From positions 1 through 45,498 of the forward strand of contig SVGD01000012.1 of NCBI GenBank assembly GCA_015056485.1: DNA of 45,498 nucleotides, in the 5' to 3' direction. The position numbers and the translations under genes are program-made. The notes beneath the pieces are model-generated. The model was not told the DNA's origin. It was given only the letters and a program-made list of their open reading frames with translations, and did not search any database. The stretch comes from Clostridiales bacterium (GTDB lineage Bacteria; Bacillota; Clostridia; TANB77; CAG-508). Shown here piece after piece: positions 8,578 to 17,981 of this stretch (its first letter is position 1; each line of letters opens with the position of its first letter).

Positions 8578-8627
8578 TGTATAAAAGTGCCTAATTTTAC
8601 ATATGATAAGACAAAAAGGAGGAACTA

Positions 8628-9713
8628 ATGATGGAAAGAAAAGTAAAAGTTGTACAATTAGGTACAGGTAAAATGGCAAAATATACTATGAAGTATGTTT
8701 TAGAAAAAGGTGGAGAGATTGTAGGAGCAATTGATGTAAATCCTGCAGTTATTGGAAAAGATATTGGCGAAATAATGGGGACAGACAACTTAGGTATAAA
8801 AGTAATTGATTTTAAAGATGCTGAAAATATGCTAACACAAACAAAGCCTGATGTGTGTATTGTAGAAACGATGAGTTTATTAACAGATGTTGAAGAACCA
8901 CTTATGTTATGTGCAAAGCTTGGTATAAATGCAATTACAACATGTGAAGAAGCTTTTTATTCATGGAATTCAAATCCAAATTTAACAAAAAAAATAGATG
9001 ACCTTGCAAAACAAAATGGATGTACAATTGTAGGTACAGGATATCAAGATATTTATTGGGGACAATTAATAACAAGTATTTGTGGTTCAACACAAAAAAT
9101 AACAAAAATAAAAGGGAGTTCTAGTTATAATGTTGAAGATTATGGAATAGCACTAGCAAATGCACATGGAGCAGGACTTACATTAAAAGATTTTGATGAG
9201 CAAATTGCATCTGTAGATAAAATAAGTGATATAGAAAGACAAAATATTATAGAAAGTGGAGAATATTTACCGTCATATATGTGGAATGTAAATGGATGGT
9301 TATGTGATAAATTAGGTTTAACAATAAAGTCTCAAAAACAAGTTACAGTTCCAACAACAAATAAGGAAGATATATATTCAGAAACTCTCGGAGTAACTGT
9401 AAAAGCAGGAGACGCAACAGGAATGAGTGCAATAGTTACAAGCGAAACAAATGAAGGAATAACAATAGAATCTGAATGTATAGGAAAAGTATATTCAAAA
9501 GAAGACTTTGATAAAAATGAATGGACTGTGTATGGTGAGCCAGACACAACAATAACAGTAGCAAGACCAGCAACAGTTGAATTAACATGTGCAACAGTTG
9601 TAAATAGAATACCAGATGTAATTAATGCTAAACCAGGATTTATACCAACAGCACAAATTGGAGAATTAAATTTTAAATCGAAGGTTTTGAATGAGTATGT
9701 TAGCAAAGAATGA
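8628..9713 (+). CDS. 2,4-diaminopentanoate dehydrogenase-like oxidoreductase
   Basis: The N-terminal Rossmann motif VVQLGTGKMAKY (residues about 7-18), then AIDVNPAVIGKDIGE, is characteristic of the dihydrodipicolinate-reductase-like family. That family includes 2,4-diaminopentanoate dehydrogenase of clostridial ornithine fermentation. At 361 aa the length fits DAPDH rather than DapB (about 250). The C-terminal half ends in VELTCATVVNRIPDVINAKP, typical of this group. No other ornithine-fermentation genes are nearby, so the substrate is uncertain. The start could also be the adjacent ATG three bases later; GGAGG supports either. Confidence 0.7.
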   Translation: MMERKVKVVQLGTGKMAKYTMKYVLEKGGEIVGAIDVNPAVIGKDIGEIMGTDNLGIKVIDFKDAENMLTQTKPDVCIVETMSLLTDVEEPLMLCAKLGINAITTCEEAFYSWNSNPNLTKKIDDLAKQNGCTIVGTGYQDIYWGQLITSICGSTQKITKIKGSSSYNVEDYGIALANAHGAGLTLKDFDEQIASVDKISDIERQNIIESGEYLPSYMWNVNGWLCDKLGLTIKSQKQVTVPTTNKEDIYSETLGVTVKAGDATGMSAIVTSETNEGITIESECIGKVYSKEDFDKNEWTVYGEPDTTITVARPATVELTCATVVNRIPDVINAKPGFIPTAQIGELNFKSKVLNEYVSKE

Positions 9714-9920
9714 TTTTTAGATTAATATAATAATTTTTAGAAGTGTGATGTGTGAGGTGGGAAGTGTGAAGTCCAAGGTTATTTCTTCGAAGGAAGTTTA
9801 TAATTATTATATTTTACATTTCAATAAAATGATGTAAAAATATGTTGAAAAATAAAATACCTTTATGATATTATTTGGTCATAAAGGTATTTTTACGTAT
9901 TAAAAAAGGGGGAATAAATA
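9714..9920 (+). other. Intergenic region with a G/T-rich repeat and a perfect hairpin
   Basis: It holds a GTGTGATGTGTGAGGTGGGA stretch (9744-9763), related to the element at 42719-42790. It also has a perfect 14-bp hairpin at 9855-9892 (AAATACCTTTATGA and complement, loop TATTATTTGG) with a following T-run, which can act as a terminator. A TTGAAA-18-TATTAT promoter overlaps the hairpin's left arm, so hairpin and promoter may be linked. No gene seen. Confidence 0.6.
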
Positions 9921-10841
9921 ATGTGGTTTATTTTTGCATTAGTAACACTTTTGGCATGGGGAACTGCAGATTTATTTTATAAAAAAGGTGCAGATGAAAA
10001 AGATAAATATAGCCATTTAAAAACATCTATGATTGTTGGTTTAGTAATGGGGATTCATGCTATATGTATGTTATTATTTACTGATATGAATTATAACTTT
10101 ACAAATATATTAATATATTTGCCAGTATCTTTAATGTACATATTATCAATGACAATAGGTTATTTTGGACTTAGATATTTGGAACTATCAATCTCTTCAC
10201 CAATACAAAATTCATCAGGTGCAGTTACATGTTTGCTATGTTTAATATTTTTAAGAGAAACTTTAGATACAATGAGTGTAATTGCTATTATATGTATAAG
10301 TGTTGGTATTTTTGTACTTGGTATATTAGAAAAATCAAAGCAAAAAGAATATCAAGAATTGAATAATAAAAAGTATAAAATCGGACTTATTGCTTTTCTA
10401 ATGCCAATTTTATATTGTATAGTTGATGCTTTGGGTACTTTCTTTGATGCATATTACCTTGATAGTATAGAAACAACACCACTTATAAATGTGACTGAAA
10501 GCACACTTGAAAATGTTGCAAATACTTCATATGAATTAACATTTTTAATATGTGCAATTTTAATATTTATTTTTCTTAAATTTATTAAAAAAGAAAAGAT
10601 TCTTATAAAACAACAAAAGGATAGAGTAGGTGCAGCAATATTTGAAACTATAGGTCAATTTACATATGTATATGCGATGAGTGGAACAGGTATAATCGCA
10701 GCTCCGATGATTTCAGCTTATAGTATAATATCAATTATTTTATCTAGAATATTTTTAAAAGAAAAATTAAATATAAAACAATACTTGATTATTAGTTTAG
10801 TAATGTTCGGAATTATATTATTAGGTATAAATGATGTATAA
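9921..10841 (+). CDS. EamA/DMT-superfamily transporter
   Basis: This 306-aa polytopic membrane protein has about ten hydrophobic helices arranged as two halves. The first half begins WFIFALVTLLAWGTADLFYKK, typical of EamA-type permeases, and ends around LEKSKQKEYQE, a charged linker near residue 140. The second half restarts with IGLIAFLMPILYCIVDALG. Members export or import small metabolites; the substrate is unknown. GGGGGAA precedes ATG. A lipoprotein gene follows at 20 bases, so both may be co-transcribed. Confidence 0.82.
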   Translation: MWFIFALVTLLAWGTADLFYKKGADEKDKYSHLKTSMIVGLVMGIHAICMLLFTDMNYNFTNILIYLPVSLMYILSMTIGYFGLRYLELSISSPIQNSSGAVTCLLCLIFLRETLDTMSVIAIICISVGIFVLGILEKSKQKEYQELNNKKYKIGLIAFLMPILYCIVDALGTFFDAYYLDSIETTPLINVTESTLENVANTSYELTFLICAILIFIFLKFIKKEKILIKQQKDRVGAAIFETIGQFTYVYAMSGTGIIAAPMISAYSIISIILSRIFLKEKLNIKQYLIISLVMFGIILLGINDV

Positions 10842-10861
10842 AAACTAAGGAGGGAAAAATT

Positions 10862-11380
10862 ATGAAAAAAAGATTACTGATAATTGGAATAACAATAGTG
10901 ATGTTATTAATATCATTAACAGGATGTATGAATATTGAACCAACGAGAAATTTAGAAACAAAAGAGACAAAATCAGTTGTAGAAAATACAAAGTGGATTG
11001 CAAGTGATGGTTCTGAAATGATTTTTGGGAAAAAAGAATTAAGATGGTACCAAAAAGAAGGATATTACGATGATAACTACTATTTTGGTAAATATGAATT
11101 CTATATAGGAGATGATGCAGTTCAATTTATAACAACAGATTTAAGAAGTTATGGTGTAACTGAAACAGAATTAGAAGAACTTTTTGAAAGAAGTGACGAA
11201 TATAATAGAGATAATTTTGTAGTTTTCAATATTGAATATGATGGGCTAAAATTGAATGGAGAAACAACAAAACCAACAGTATCTTTAGTACCTTGGTTTG
11301 GATTTATACTAGAAGATAATAAATATCTAGATGTTGCAAACATGAATACAGGAACATACTATGATTTTACAAAAAAATAA
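10862..11380 (+). CDS. Small surface lipoprotein
   Basis: The 172-aa product has a type II signal peptide: MKKR, a hydrophobic stretch, then the lipobox LTGC with Cys at residue 22. The mature part includes TKWIASDGSEMIFGKKELRWY and a repeated aromatic/acidic pattern resembling beta-sheet lipocalin-like lipoproteins. I recognise no family. It is attached to the outer face of the membrane if processed normally. AAGGAGG lies eight bases before ATG; the genes on both sides encode transporters. Confidence 0.75.
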   Translation: MKKRLLIIGITIVMLLISLTGCMNIEPTRNLETKETKSVVENTKWIASDGSEMIFGKKELRWYQKEGYYDDNYYFGKYEFYIGDDAVQFITTDLRSYGVTETELEELFERSDEYNRDNFVVFNIEYDGLKLNGETTKPTVSLVPWFGFILEDNKYLDVANMNTGTYYDFTKK

Positions 11381-11412
11381 AAAGTTTTACGCAATAAGAA
11401 TTAGAGGAAAAA

Positions 11413-12670
11413 ATGGAAAATCAAAAATATATAAATAGATTTATAAAAATATATCCATATTTAAAAGGATTTACTGATGATTTATTATTTTTTGTTGCAA
11501 TAGATACATTGTTTTTAACAATTGCTAAAGGATTAAGTGTGCAACAAATTGTGTTTTTAACTACAATATCATCAATTGTAGCACTAATAGGAAGAATTTC
11601 AATTGTAAATATTATTCAAAAAATAGGTAATACATATTCTGCAAGATTAGGTATGGGATTATTATTAGTATCAAGTATAATTATTACTTTTGGCACTTCA
11701 TATTTGTGGATTATGATAGGTAAAATATTATATGAAATAGCATGGGTATTTAAAGAAATGGAAAATGTAATGTTAAAAAACAACTTAGATATTGCTCGGG
11801 AAATCCGATGATTATGCAAAAATTGCTAATAAAGGAATGAATATATATGCATTTTTAACATTAATTGTTTCTTTAACTGCAAGTTTCTTATTTAATATAA
11901 ATCCGCATCTTCCGATGTATTTGTGTATAATTATTTGCTTAATAGCTTTTATAATGTATTTTTTTATGAAAGATATATCACAAAACAATATTGTTAATTT
12001 AAATGAAAACAATAAAAAAATGAAAATAAAATTTAGTAAAACAGTATGGGCTATATTTATTATTTATGCAATTTTTTATGGAATTATTGTAAATGGACAA
12101 CAAAATACAAAATTACTTATACAATATAATTTAGCAGATATATATAATATCGAAAAAGTTTCAATATACTTAGGGATAATTATTGTTTTTTCTCGTTTAT
12201 CTAGATTAATTGGTTCAGTTGTTTTTGGAAAAGTTTATTATAAAATTAAAGATAAATCTTTGTTAATTTTAAGTTCAATTTTAGTTGCTTCCTTTATATT
12301 AACAACAATTGGATTTTTAGTAGAACTTAGTGCGTTAAAGTTTATATTAATGACAATTGGATTTTGTATAATACTAGCTGTAAGAGACCCATTTAAATTA
12401 TATATTAACGATATTGTTTTAAAAATCACTAAAAATGAAGAAAAACAAAAAGCTATATCATATATAGGGTTTAGTAGGAAATTTGGAATGACAATAGGTA
12501 GTTTATTAGTATCAGCTGTATTGTTAAAATGGAAAATGATATATGTGATAATAGGAATTGGTATTTTAAGTATTATTGATTTTTTGATAGCTATAAAACT
12601 ATATTCAATGTTAAAAGTGAAAAACAAAGATAATAATACAAGTAAAATTAAAGAAAAAGTAAAAATTTAG
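11413..12670 (+). CDS. MFS transporter requiring one +1 frameshift at an in-frame CGG
   Basis: The first frame runs to a stop at 11809-11811. Its last sense codons are ATT GCT CGG GAA ATC CGA. Omitting the C at 11797 gives ATT GCT GGG AAA TCC GAT and the frame continues for another 290 codons, making a 418-aa polytopic membrane protein. The junction reads NNLDIA-G-KSDDYAKIANKG. The MFS paralogue at 44711 has HKSDIFAKINAKG at the same place, which supports joining the halves. No other disruption is visible. It is either a gene decoded through a +1 frameshift at CGG or a pseudogene with a one-base insertion. The same rule fixes uvrA and the next small gene, so I favour decoding. The substrate is unknown. 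Confidence 0.78.
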
Positions 12671-12680
12671 GAGATAATAA

Positions 12681-13877
12681 ATGACGAAAGATAAATTATC
12701 AAGAAATGCTATATGTTTATTAGGTACAAATGCTGTTAATAGTATTTTATATATGTTTATAAATACTTTTTTAGTTGCATACTTTTTTACAATTACAAAT
12801 TATGATTACAAAATAATATCACTATATTATTTTGTATCATTTATCGCAATCCCCTTATGCTTTTGGTTGTTAGGAGATGTAGTAAAAACAAAGAATAAAG
12901 TATGGGTATATAGAGCAGGTATTATATTATATTGTATCTATATACTAATGATTGCATTTATGAAAGAGAGAATAGTTGAGTTTTATTTACCTTTAGGATT
13001 CTTTTATGGTGTGGTGCAAGGTGTTTTTTGGGTTGCGGGTGCTGTTTTAATAAATGAAACTGTAGGAGAAGAAAAAAGTAGCAAAAAATATATAACAGCA
13101 AAATCTATTATAGGTAAAATATGCAATATTATTTTCCCTATTGTTTTTGGTGCATCAATTGAGTATACATCATTTTTTTATATTGCCAAAATCATAATCC
13201 CATTATCAGTTATGCAATTAATTTTTTCATTTTTTATAAAAGATAAAAATAAAAACAAGAAAGAGATAATAGAAAATTTTAATATTATAAAATACATAGG
13301 ATATATAAAAAAGAATAACGCTAATAAAGTAAAAACTTTATATAAAATAATGTTTTATGAAGGAATTGTAAATTATTTGCTTGCAACATTGATAACAATT
13401 GTTATTGTTATGACTTTCAAAACTACTTTAAATTTAGGAATATTAACAACAATATTTTCGATTTTTTCAATAATATCAACATATGTATTTAAAAAAGTTT
13501 ATAAAAATAAAAATCCTAAAAAATTCATTATAGTAAGTGCGATTATATTAACATTAAGTGTGATATCATTATTATTTACAATAAATAAAACTACAGTAGT
13601 AATATATAATGCAGTAAATAGCATTTTTATGATATTGCTGATAAATTATGCTGAAATGAAGAGATATAATTCTGCAGAAAGTTATAAAGAAATAAAGGAA
13701 AAATATTTAGTAGAACATCAAGTCGTTACTGAGACAGCGCTTGGTATATCAAGAATTTTAGGGTATTTTTTATTATTTGTAATAAGTATTTTGAATAATA
13801 TAATATATTTTAAGATTCTTTTGGTTATAGTTACAATTTGCATATTATTATACGCAAAAGAATTATATAAAGATTAA
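12681..13877 (+). CDS. MFS-type membrane transporter
   Basis: The 398-aa protein has about twelve hydrophobic helices with short basic loops. The segment FFYGVVQGVFWVAGAVLINETVGEEKSS (around residues 112-140) resembles the loop 4-5 region of MFS proteins of the YwoG/YQGE type. It lies 10 bases after the frameshifted MFS gene with an AGGAGAT site, so the two are surely co-transcribed, either as independent exporters or a functional pair. The only cgg triplet, in GTTGCGGGT, is out of frame. The substrate is unknown. Confidence 0.78.
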   Translation: MTKDKLSRNAICLLGTNAVNSILYMFINTFLVAYFFTITNYDYKIISLYYFVSFIAIPLCFWLLGDVVKTKNKVWVYRAGIILYCIYILMIAFMKERIVEFYLPLGFFYGVVQGVFWVAGAVLINETVGEEKSSKKYITAKSIIGKICNIIFPIVFGASIEYTSFFYIAKIIIPLSVMQLIFSFFIKDKNKNKKEIIENFNIIKYIGYIKKNNANKVKTLYKIMFYEGIVNYLLATLITIVIVMTFKTTLNLGILTTIFSIFSIISTYVFKKVYKNKNPKKFIIVSAIILTLSVISLLFTINKTTVVIYNAVNSIFMILLINYAEMKRYNSAESYKEIKEKYLVEHQVVTETALGISRILGYFLLFVISILNNIIYFKILLVIVTICILLYAKELYKD

Positions 13878-13903
13878 ATAAAACCGTAAAAAATATAAAA
13901 AAC

Positions 13904-13932
13904 TTGAAATTTTATGTAAAACACCATATAAT
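13904..13932 (+). promoter_or_regulatory. Class B promoter (TTGAAA-17-TATAAT)
   Basis: The spacer TTTTATGTAAAACACCA has the shared ATGTAA element at the same position as in other class B promoters. Confidence 0.75.
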
Positions 13933-13967
13933 ATGAACAAATTAATTAGATATCTGGCTTGGGTAGA

Positions 13968-13995
13968 AGCTGGTTATAATGTATTGTAACTAGCT
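13968..13995 (+). promoter_or_regulatory. 5' UTR hairpin of the InlB-repeat gene
   Basis: The inverted repeat is AGCTGGTTA / TAACTAGCT (one G-T pair) with a 10-base loop. It lies between the promoter and the GGACG-type ribosome site, in a leader of about 100 bases. No known riboswitch class is recognised. Confidence 0.5.
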
Positions 13996-14040
13996 TAGGC
14001 TAGGAACGATACGCAAATAATTTTGAAAGGACGATGATTT

Positions 14041-14949
14041 ATGAAAAAAATTATTTCTGTTTTTATGGCAGTTATAATGCTTTTTGTAATGACAATGCCG
14101 ACCTCTTTTGCGGTTGACATCAGTGCTCGGGATTCAACGAATATTGAGTGCATAGATACTACAGAAGAAAAAGGCATATTTGAGTCAATCTATGATTTGA
14201 TTTGTGATTATTTTGTTCAAATGATAGAGTTTATTATCTCCATCTTTCAACCGAAAGAAGAAACTGATGGGAATTACTATTATATTTATTTCTATACAGG
14301 ACAGTATTATAACGGAGTTCTCCCTGCTGTAGTTGGTGAAGAACAAATTATGTCAGGAGAAACTGTGAATATTGAGATACCTTTACCTGAAAAATACGGA
14401 TATAAATTTGTCGGATGGGAACCTGAAGTTCCCGATGTAATGCCCAACAATGATGTTATATGTGTCGCTCAGTGGGAACAGCTAGATGGTTTTTCAACAA
14501 TTTATGTTGATATGCCTGAAGGTGCATTTATGCAAGATATAACTTGGACGAAGCAAGAAATAACACAAGAAGTTGGCACAGAAGTCAAAATGCCGAGAGA
14601 CCCTATAATGACTAATTACGCATTTGAAGGATGGTCACCAGTAATTCCTTCAACTATGCCTGAAGAGGATATTACAGTTACAGCTATCTGGAGAAAAAAG
14701 ACAGATGTAAAAATAACTTGGAAGGTAAGAGATGAAGAAGGAGAATGGGTGGAAATCGTTCATTATTATGATTATGGGGAAGAAATATCCCCTATATTTA
14801 TAATTGACGACTGGCCTGCATTTGTTGAAGACGGAGTTTATTATTATTTTGATGGTTGGTCTCCTGAACTTCCAGAGACAGCTACAGCAGATGGCGTTTA
14901 TGTTGCACAATATTATGGTCGTCCTGAAAGTGAAGGGATGGTATGGTGA
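14041..14949 (+). CDS. Secreted InlB B-repeat (Listeria-Bacteroides repeat) protein, class B
   Basis: The 302-aa product has a Sec signal peptide (MKKIISVFMAVIMLFVM, with likely cleavage after SFA near residue 24). It then has a short acidic/aromatic linker and three beta-grasp-like repeats, each ending in a GWxP-x-(L/V/I)-P motif: GWEPEVPDVMPNNDV, GWSPVIPSTMPEED and GWSPELPETATADG. Such repeats occur in extracellular and surface proteins. No sortase signal is visible at the end, so it may be released. Codon 30 is CGG (14128-14130) and must be read as Arg; skipping its C would meet TAG nine codons later. This contrasts with class A genes. Confidence 0.85.
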   Translation: MKKIISVFMAVIMLFVMTMPTSFAVDISARDSTNIECIDTTEEKGIFESIYDLICDYFVQMIEFIISIFQPKEETDGNYYYIYFYTGQYYNGVLPAVVGEEQIMSGETVNIEIPLPEKYGYKFVGWEPEVPDVMPNNDVICVAQWEQLDGFSTIYVDMPEGAFMQDITWTKQEITQEVGTEVKMPRDPIMTNYAFEGWSPVIPSTMPEEDITVTAIWRKKTDVKITWKVRDEEGEWVEIVHYYDYGEEISPIFIIDDWPAFVEDGVYYYFDGWSPELPETATADGVYVAQYYGRPESEGMVW

Positions 14950-15024
14950 AATAACCATAATGGCTAAATAATATTTGAATTATCTGGCTACAGATGAAAA
15001 CTATTAAGTAGCTTATTTAAAGAT

Positions 15025-15062
15025 AAAAAAAGGGATACCGGCTACCCACGGTATTCTTTTTA
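15025..15062 (+). terminator. Intrinsic terminator
   Basis: The stem GATACCG / CGGTAT lies within A-run and T-run flanks, about 75 bases after the InlB-repeat gene. Confidence 0.8.
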
Positions 15063-15127
15063 TATAAATGAAGAGAAAATGAAAACTTGAATATACATAA
15101 AAAACGGAATGTTATATTACAGTAATA

Positions 15128-15166
15128 GAAAAAGTCCCAATGGTGGTTAACCATAGGGACTTTCTC
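15128..15166 (-). terminator. Intrinsic terminator for the lipoprotein gene
   Basis: The hairpin AAAGTCCC-A-ATGG / CCAT-A-GGGACTTT is followed by T-rich sequence on the minus strand. Confidence 0.85.
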
Positions 15167-15190
15167 TTGTAATGAGAAAATTGTTTTTAA

Positions 15191-16243
15191 TTAATTGCCA
15201 GACGGATAATATTCAGTAATATCTCCATCACGACTTATAAAGTGGTCGGGGTATTTGTTGAGATAGAGAAGTTCCTCAAGAGATTTTTCTGCCAAATCGG
15301 TTGTGCGAAGCCAATAAACTCCGCTGTAATCGTAAAGCAGATTATATTCTCTAAAATCGTCGACTAAGATGAATGATTTTACACCGTTATCTGTTATATC
15401 GAGCTGAACAAGCTTGTTGTATTCATTTCGATATAGGATGGTTCGGCCTAGCATGAGTGCATCGTAGTTAGTATCACTCATGTAGCGGTCACTTCTGGGA
15501 AAAGAAATTTCCTCAGGTGCACTGACTGCATCATTAGCGATTACTTCATACCTGAACTCGTGATTTTTTTCCTCGATGAGAACTATTTTGCTATTATGTT
15601 TTGCAACAATATAAGTAGTTCCATCAGAGGATGTAATGCTGCCGACAAGAGTGGTTTTTTCATCTTCAGAACCAAGTGGCGGTGTTGCGTCAAAAATGAT
15701 TTTCCCTAAGGAATAAAAATATCCAGAGTAGAAAGTCATATCGCTTACTCGCCATGAATTCTGAAATCCTTTTTGGCCGTAATTCCAGTCATTCAGGTAA
15801 TCAGGCGTCTCGTCGACCAGAAGTGTGTCGATATTTGTAAGCACTTTAATCTTTTCTTCAGAATTCACGAGTTCTAAACTACGAGAACTTCCAACTATAA
15901 GGGTACAATTTTCTCCAAGTTGCCAAAGCAGCTCATTGTTTGCTGAATTGAATTCATCAACAACTTTTTCAGGAGAAGTATTTCGCAAATAATCTGTGAT
16001 TATTGCAAATCCCTCATAGGTATCCTGCTTCTCCTCACGGATGACAGTAAATACCCGTTCCGCTTCTTCTGAAACGAAAGTTTTGTCAAACGTGTCAAAG
16101 AAACTGGTTGTGCGCGGTGCAGTGTAAATAACTGCAGTTGTAGATGCTGTTGTTTCTGCCGGTGATGTGGTGTTACTGCAACCAATAAAACAAAGAATAA
16201 TAATGGCGGTTGCAATTGCAAGGGTAATAATCTTTTTTGACAT
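15191..16243 (-). CDS. Secreted lipoprotein of unknown function, class B
   Basis: I chose the ATG at 16243 because GGAGG lies eleven bases upstream on the minus strand; a TTG five codons earlier overlaps the ribosome site. The 350-aa product has a type II signal peptide ending FIGC (Cys 22), then a Thr/Ser/Ala-rich linker (about 23-45) typical of surface tethers, and a mainly beta-rich domain with many aromatic/Asp turns. No family is recognised. Codon 63 is CGG (16057-16055), in AERVF, and must be Arg; a +1 shift there would hit a stop about 20 codons later. Promoter and terminator are private. Confidence 0.8.
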   Translation of the reverse strand: MSKKIITLAIATAIIILCFIGCSNTTSPAETTASTTAVIYTAPRTTSFFDTFDKTFVSEEAERVFTVIREEKQDTYEGFAIITDYLRNTSPEKVVDEFNSANNELLWQLGENCTLIVGSSRSLELVNSEEKIKVLTNIDTLLVDETPDYLNDWNYGQKGFQNSWRVSDMTFYSGYFYSLGKIIFDATPPLGSEDEKTTLVGSITSSDGTTYIVAKHNSKIVLIEEKNHEFRYEVIANDAVSAPEEISFPRSDRYMSDTNYDALMLGRTILYRNEYNKLVQLDITDNGVKSFILVDDFREYNLLYDYSGVYWLRTTDLAEKSLEELLYLNKYPDHFISRDGDITEYYPSGN

Positions 16244-16280
16244 AACTAATTCCTCCAATTTTTTCTTTTTCTCATTACAT

Positions 16281-16297
16281 GAATCCGCAGAGGATTC
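16281..16297 (-). promoter_or_regulatory. 5' UTR hairpin of the lipoprotein gene
   Basis: A short perfect inverted repeat, GAATCC / GGATTC with a 5-base loop, lies between promoter and ribosome site. Confidence 0.5.
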
Positions 16298-16327
16298 GGT
16301 GATAAGTCTAAAAGCCTTAACATTTTA

Positions 16328-16356
16328 ATTTTAGCATATTTTACATAAAATGTAAA
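16328..16356 (-). promoter_or_regulatory. Class B promoter (TTTACA-17-TAAAAT)
   Basis: The spacer is TTTTATGTAAAATATGC on the minus strand. With the -35 it forms a perfect inverted repeat, TTTACAT-TTT-ATGTAAA, which looks like an operator. Confidence 0.78.
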
Positions 16357-16375
16357 GTTTACACACAAATAGGAG

Positions 16376-16406
16376 AGAGGCATACCATAATACTTAGTAT
16401 GCCTCT
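16376..16406. terminator. Hairpin downstream of the lysA-like gene
   Basis: A perfect 10-bp stem, AGAGGCATAC / GTATGCCTCT, has an 11-base loop. The T-run is poor on the minus strand and better on the plus strand, so its efficiency for the minus-strand gene is doubtful. Confidence 0.55.
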
Positions 16407-16438
16407 TAAAAAATTTATTTTTTTGACTAATATGTATC

Positions 16439-17656
16439 TTAAATAGTATCGAGAAGATTTTCCGCTTTACGAATAAGTTCAGTTGTACCGTCATCTTTAA
16501 TCATGACTTCTGCAGGTCGTCCGCGACCTGTATAATTTGATGCCATAGAATAGCCATAAGCGCCAGCATTATAAACGACAACGATGTCATCTATTTCGGG
16601 AGCGTGAACCGAGCGATTTTTCCCCAGAATATCTCCACTTTCACATACGTTACCACAGAAATTTGCTGTTATTACACAATCACACACATTGCGCGTAATA
16701 ACTTTTATTTCGTGATAAGAATCATACATGGAAGGACGAACAAGCTGATTCATGCCGATATCAGTTCCGATCCACCAGGTATTATTTTCATGTTTAGTGG
16801 CAGTGACTCTTCCTATAAGATTACCGGCTTCGCACGGAATATATCTGCCGGGTTCAAATTTGAATTCTTCAACTGAAGGGTAATCTTCAACAAATTCTTT
16901 CAAAACCGGAAGAAGTTCATTTGTTAAAGCTGATAAATCCAAGGGCTGTTCGTTAGGTTTGTAGGGAACACCGAAACCACCGCCGAGGTCAACAATTTTT
17001 ACATCTGAGAAACATCTTTTAACAATATCAAGGCCAGCTTTTACTCCGGCAATATAATCAGAAATTTTGTCATTTAAGAACAAACTTCCAAGATGCTGAT
17101 GCGTGCCGATAATATTTAAATTGTATTTGCCAGCTACCTCAAACAACTGAGGAATGGAACTTTCTGAAATTCCAAATTTTGTTTCTTTGCCTGAAGTGAC
17201 AACTTTCTCTGAATGACCAACTCCAGGTGCGCCGGGATTAATGCGAACCATTATATCTGTTCCAGGAAAATGCTTTCCCCAGGTTTCAACCTGAGAAACT
17301 GAATCAAGACAAATAAGTATGCCTTTATCATGAACAAAATGCATTTCATCTGCAGAAATATTATTGCAGACATAGAGCATCTGGTCAGGCATGAAACCGC
17401 ATTTTTCATTGACTAAAAGTTCGTATGGTGACATGCAATCGACTTTTAATCCTACCTCTTTAACTACAGACAAAATAGCAGGATTGCTGTTTGCCTTAGA
17501 GGAATAATGCATAGACACCTTTACATCACAGGGCAGGTTTTTGCTTAGTGTATCTGCGAAATTTTTCATTGAATGACATCTGTCTTTTAATGTGTTCTGA
17601 TGGTACACATACAAGGGTGTGCCATACTGTTTTGCTAAATTAAAATAATCAAGCAT
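16439..17656 (-). CDS. lysA: Diaminopimelate decarboxylase-like PLP enzyme, class B
   Basis: This is a fold-type III PLP decarboxylase of the LysA/ornithine family, which would convert meso-diaminopimelate to lysine. The PLP lysine lies in HYSSKANSNP (residue about 53). HQHLGSLF is near 186. A Gly-rich phosphate-binding loop, DLGGGFGVPY, is near 222, and EPGRYI near 265. CESGDILGK carries the catalytic Cys (about 340), and NAGAYGYSMASNY is near 365. At 405 aa it has normal length. AGGAGG lies seven bases before ATG. It is a monocistronic unit among class B genes. Its arginine codons are CGC, CGT, CGA and AGA, unlike the AGA-dominated class A genes. Confidence 0.88.
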   Translation of the reverse strand: MLDYFNLAKQYGTPLYVYHQNTLKDRCHSMKNFADTLSKNLPCDVKVSMHYSSKANSNPAILSVVKEVGLKVDCMSPYELLVNEKCGFMPDQMLYVCNNISADEMHFVHDKGILICLDSVSQVETWGKHFPGTDIMVRINPGAPGVGHSEKVVTSGKETKFGISESSIPQLFEVAGKYNLNIIGTHQHLGSLFLNDKISDYIAGVKAGLDIVKRCFSDVKIVDLGGGFGVPYKPNEQPLDLSALTNELLPVLKEFVEDYPSVEEFKFEPGRYIPCEAGNLIGRVTATKHENNTWWIGTDIGMNQLVRPSMYDSYHEIKVITRNVCDCVITANFCGNVCESGDILGKNRSVHAPEIDDIVVVYNAGAYGYSMASNYTGRGRPAEVMIKDDGTTELIRKAENLLDTI

Positions 17657-17686
17657 ATTTTTCCTCCTAAAAGATTGTTCAAATAA

Positions 17687-17707
17687 AGTGTGGCAAAGCC
17701 ACTTTTC
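17687..17707 (-). promoter_or_regulatory. Leader hairpin of the lysA-like gene
   Basis: The inverted repeat AAAG..TGGC-AAA-GCCA..CTTT lies in a leader of roughly 175 bases. This long leader shows no lysine-riboswitch core that I can recognise. The rest of 17657-17837 holds no gene. Confidence 0.45.
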
Positions 17708-17837
17708 TTGTCCAAAATATTCTTTTTAACATCCTCCCTTTGGTAGTTTTAATAATGTCTGGTGTTGCTTAATAAATTTTTTTAACCTCCTTTTACTTTG
17801 ATTTACAAATAAGTATAAATAAAAAGCAACTGCGCAA

Positions 17838-17866
17838 ATTATATCATTATTTACATAAGAAGTAAA
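17838..17866 (-). promoter_or_regulatory. Class B promoter (TTTACT-17-TATAAT)
   Basis: The minus-strand spacer is TCTTATGTAAATAATGA, again with ATGTAA at the shared position. Confidence 0.75.
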
Positions 17867-17919
17867 GAAGTGTAGATTTGCAAAAATAATTAATCTGAAA
17901 ATTTTAGGATATAAAATTG

Positions 17920-17948
17920 TTGAAAAAATTGACAAAAAATGTTATAAT
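17920..17948 (+). promoter_or_regulatory. Promoter (TTGAAA-17-TATAAT)
   Basis: Good boxes and spacing lie 33 bases before the small gene that follows. The spacer lacks the ATGTAAA element. Confidence 0.7.
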
Positions 17949-17981
17949 TATACAAATAAAAATTCCAAGGAGGAATAATTT

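Noticed and set aside
16439..17866. Lysine riboswitch upstream of the lysA-like gene
   Set aside because: The leader of about 175 bases has a small hairpin but no recognisable lysine-aptamer core.
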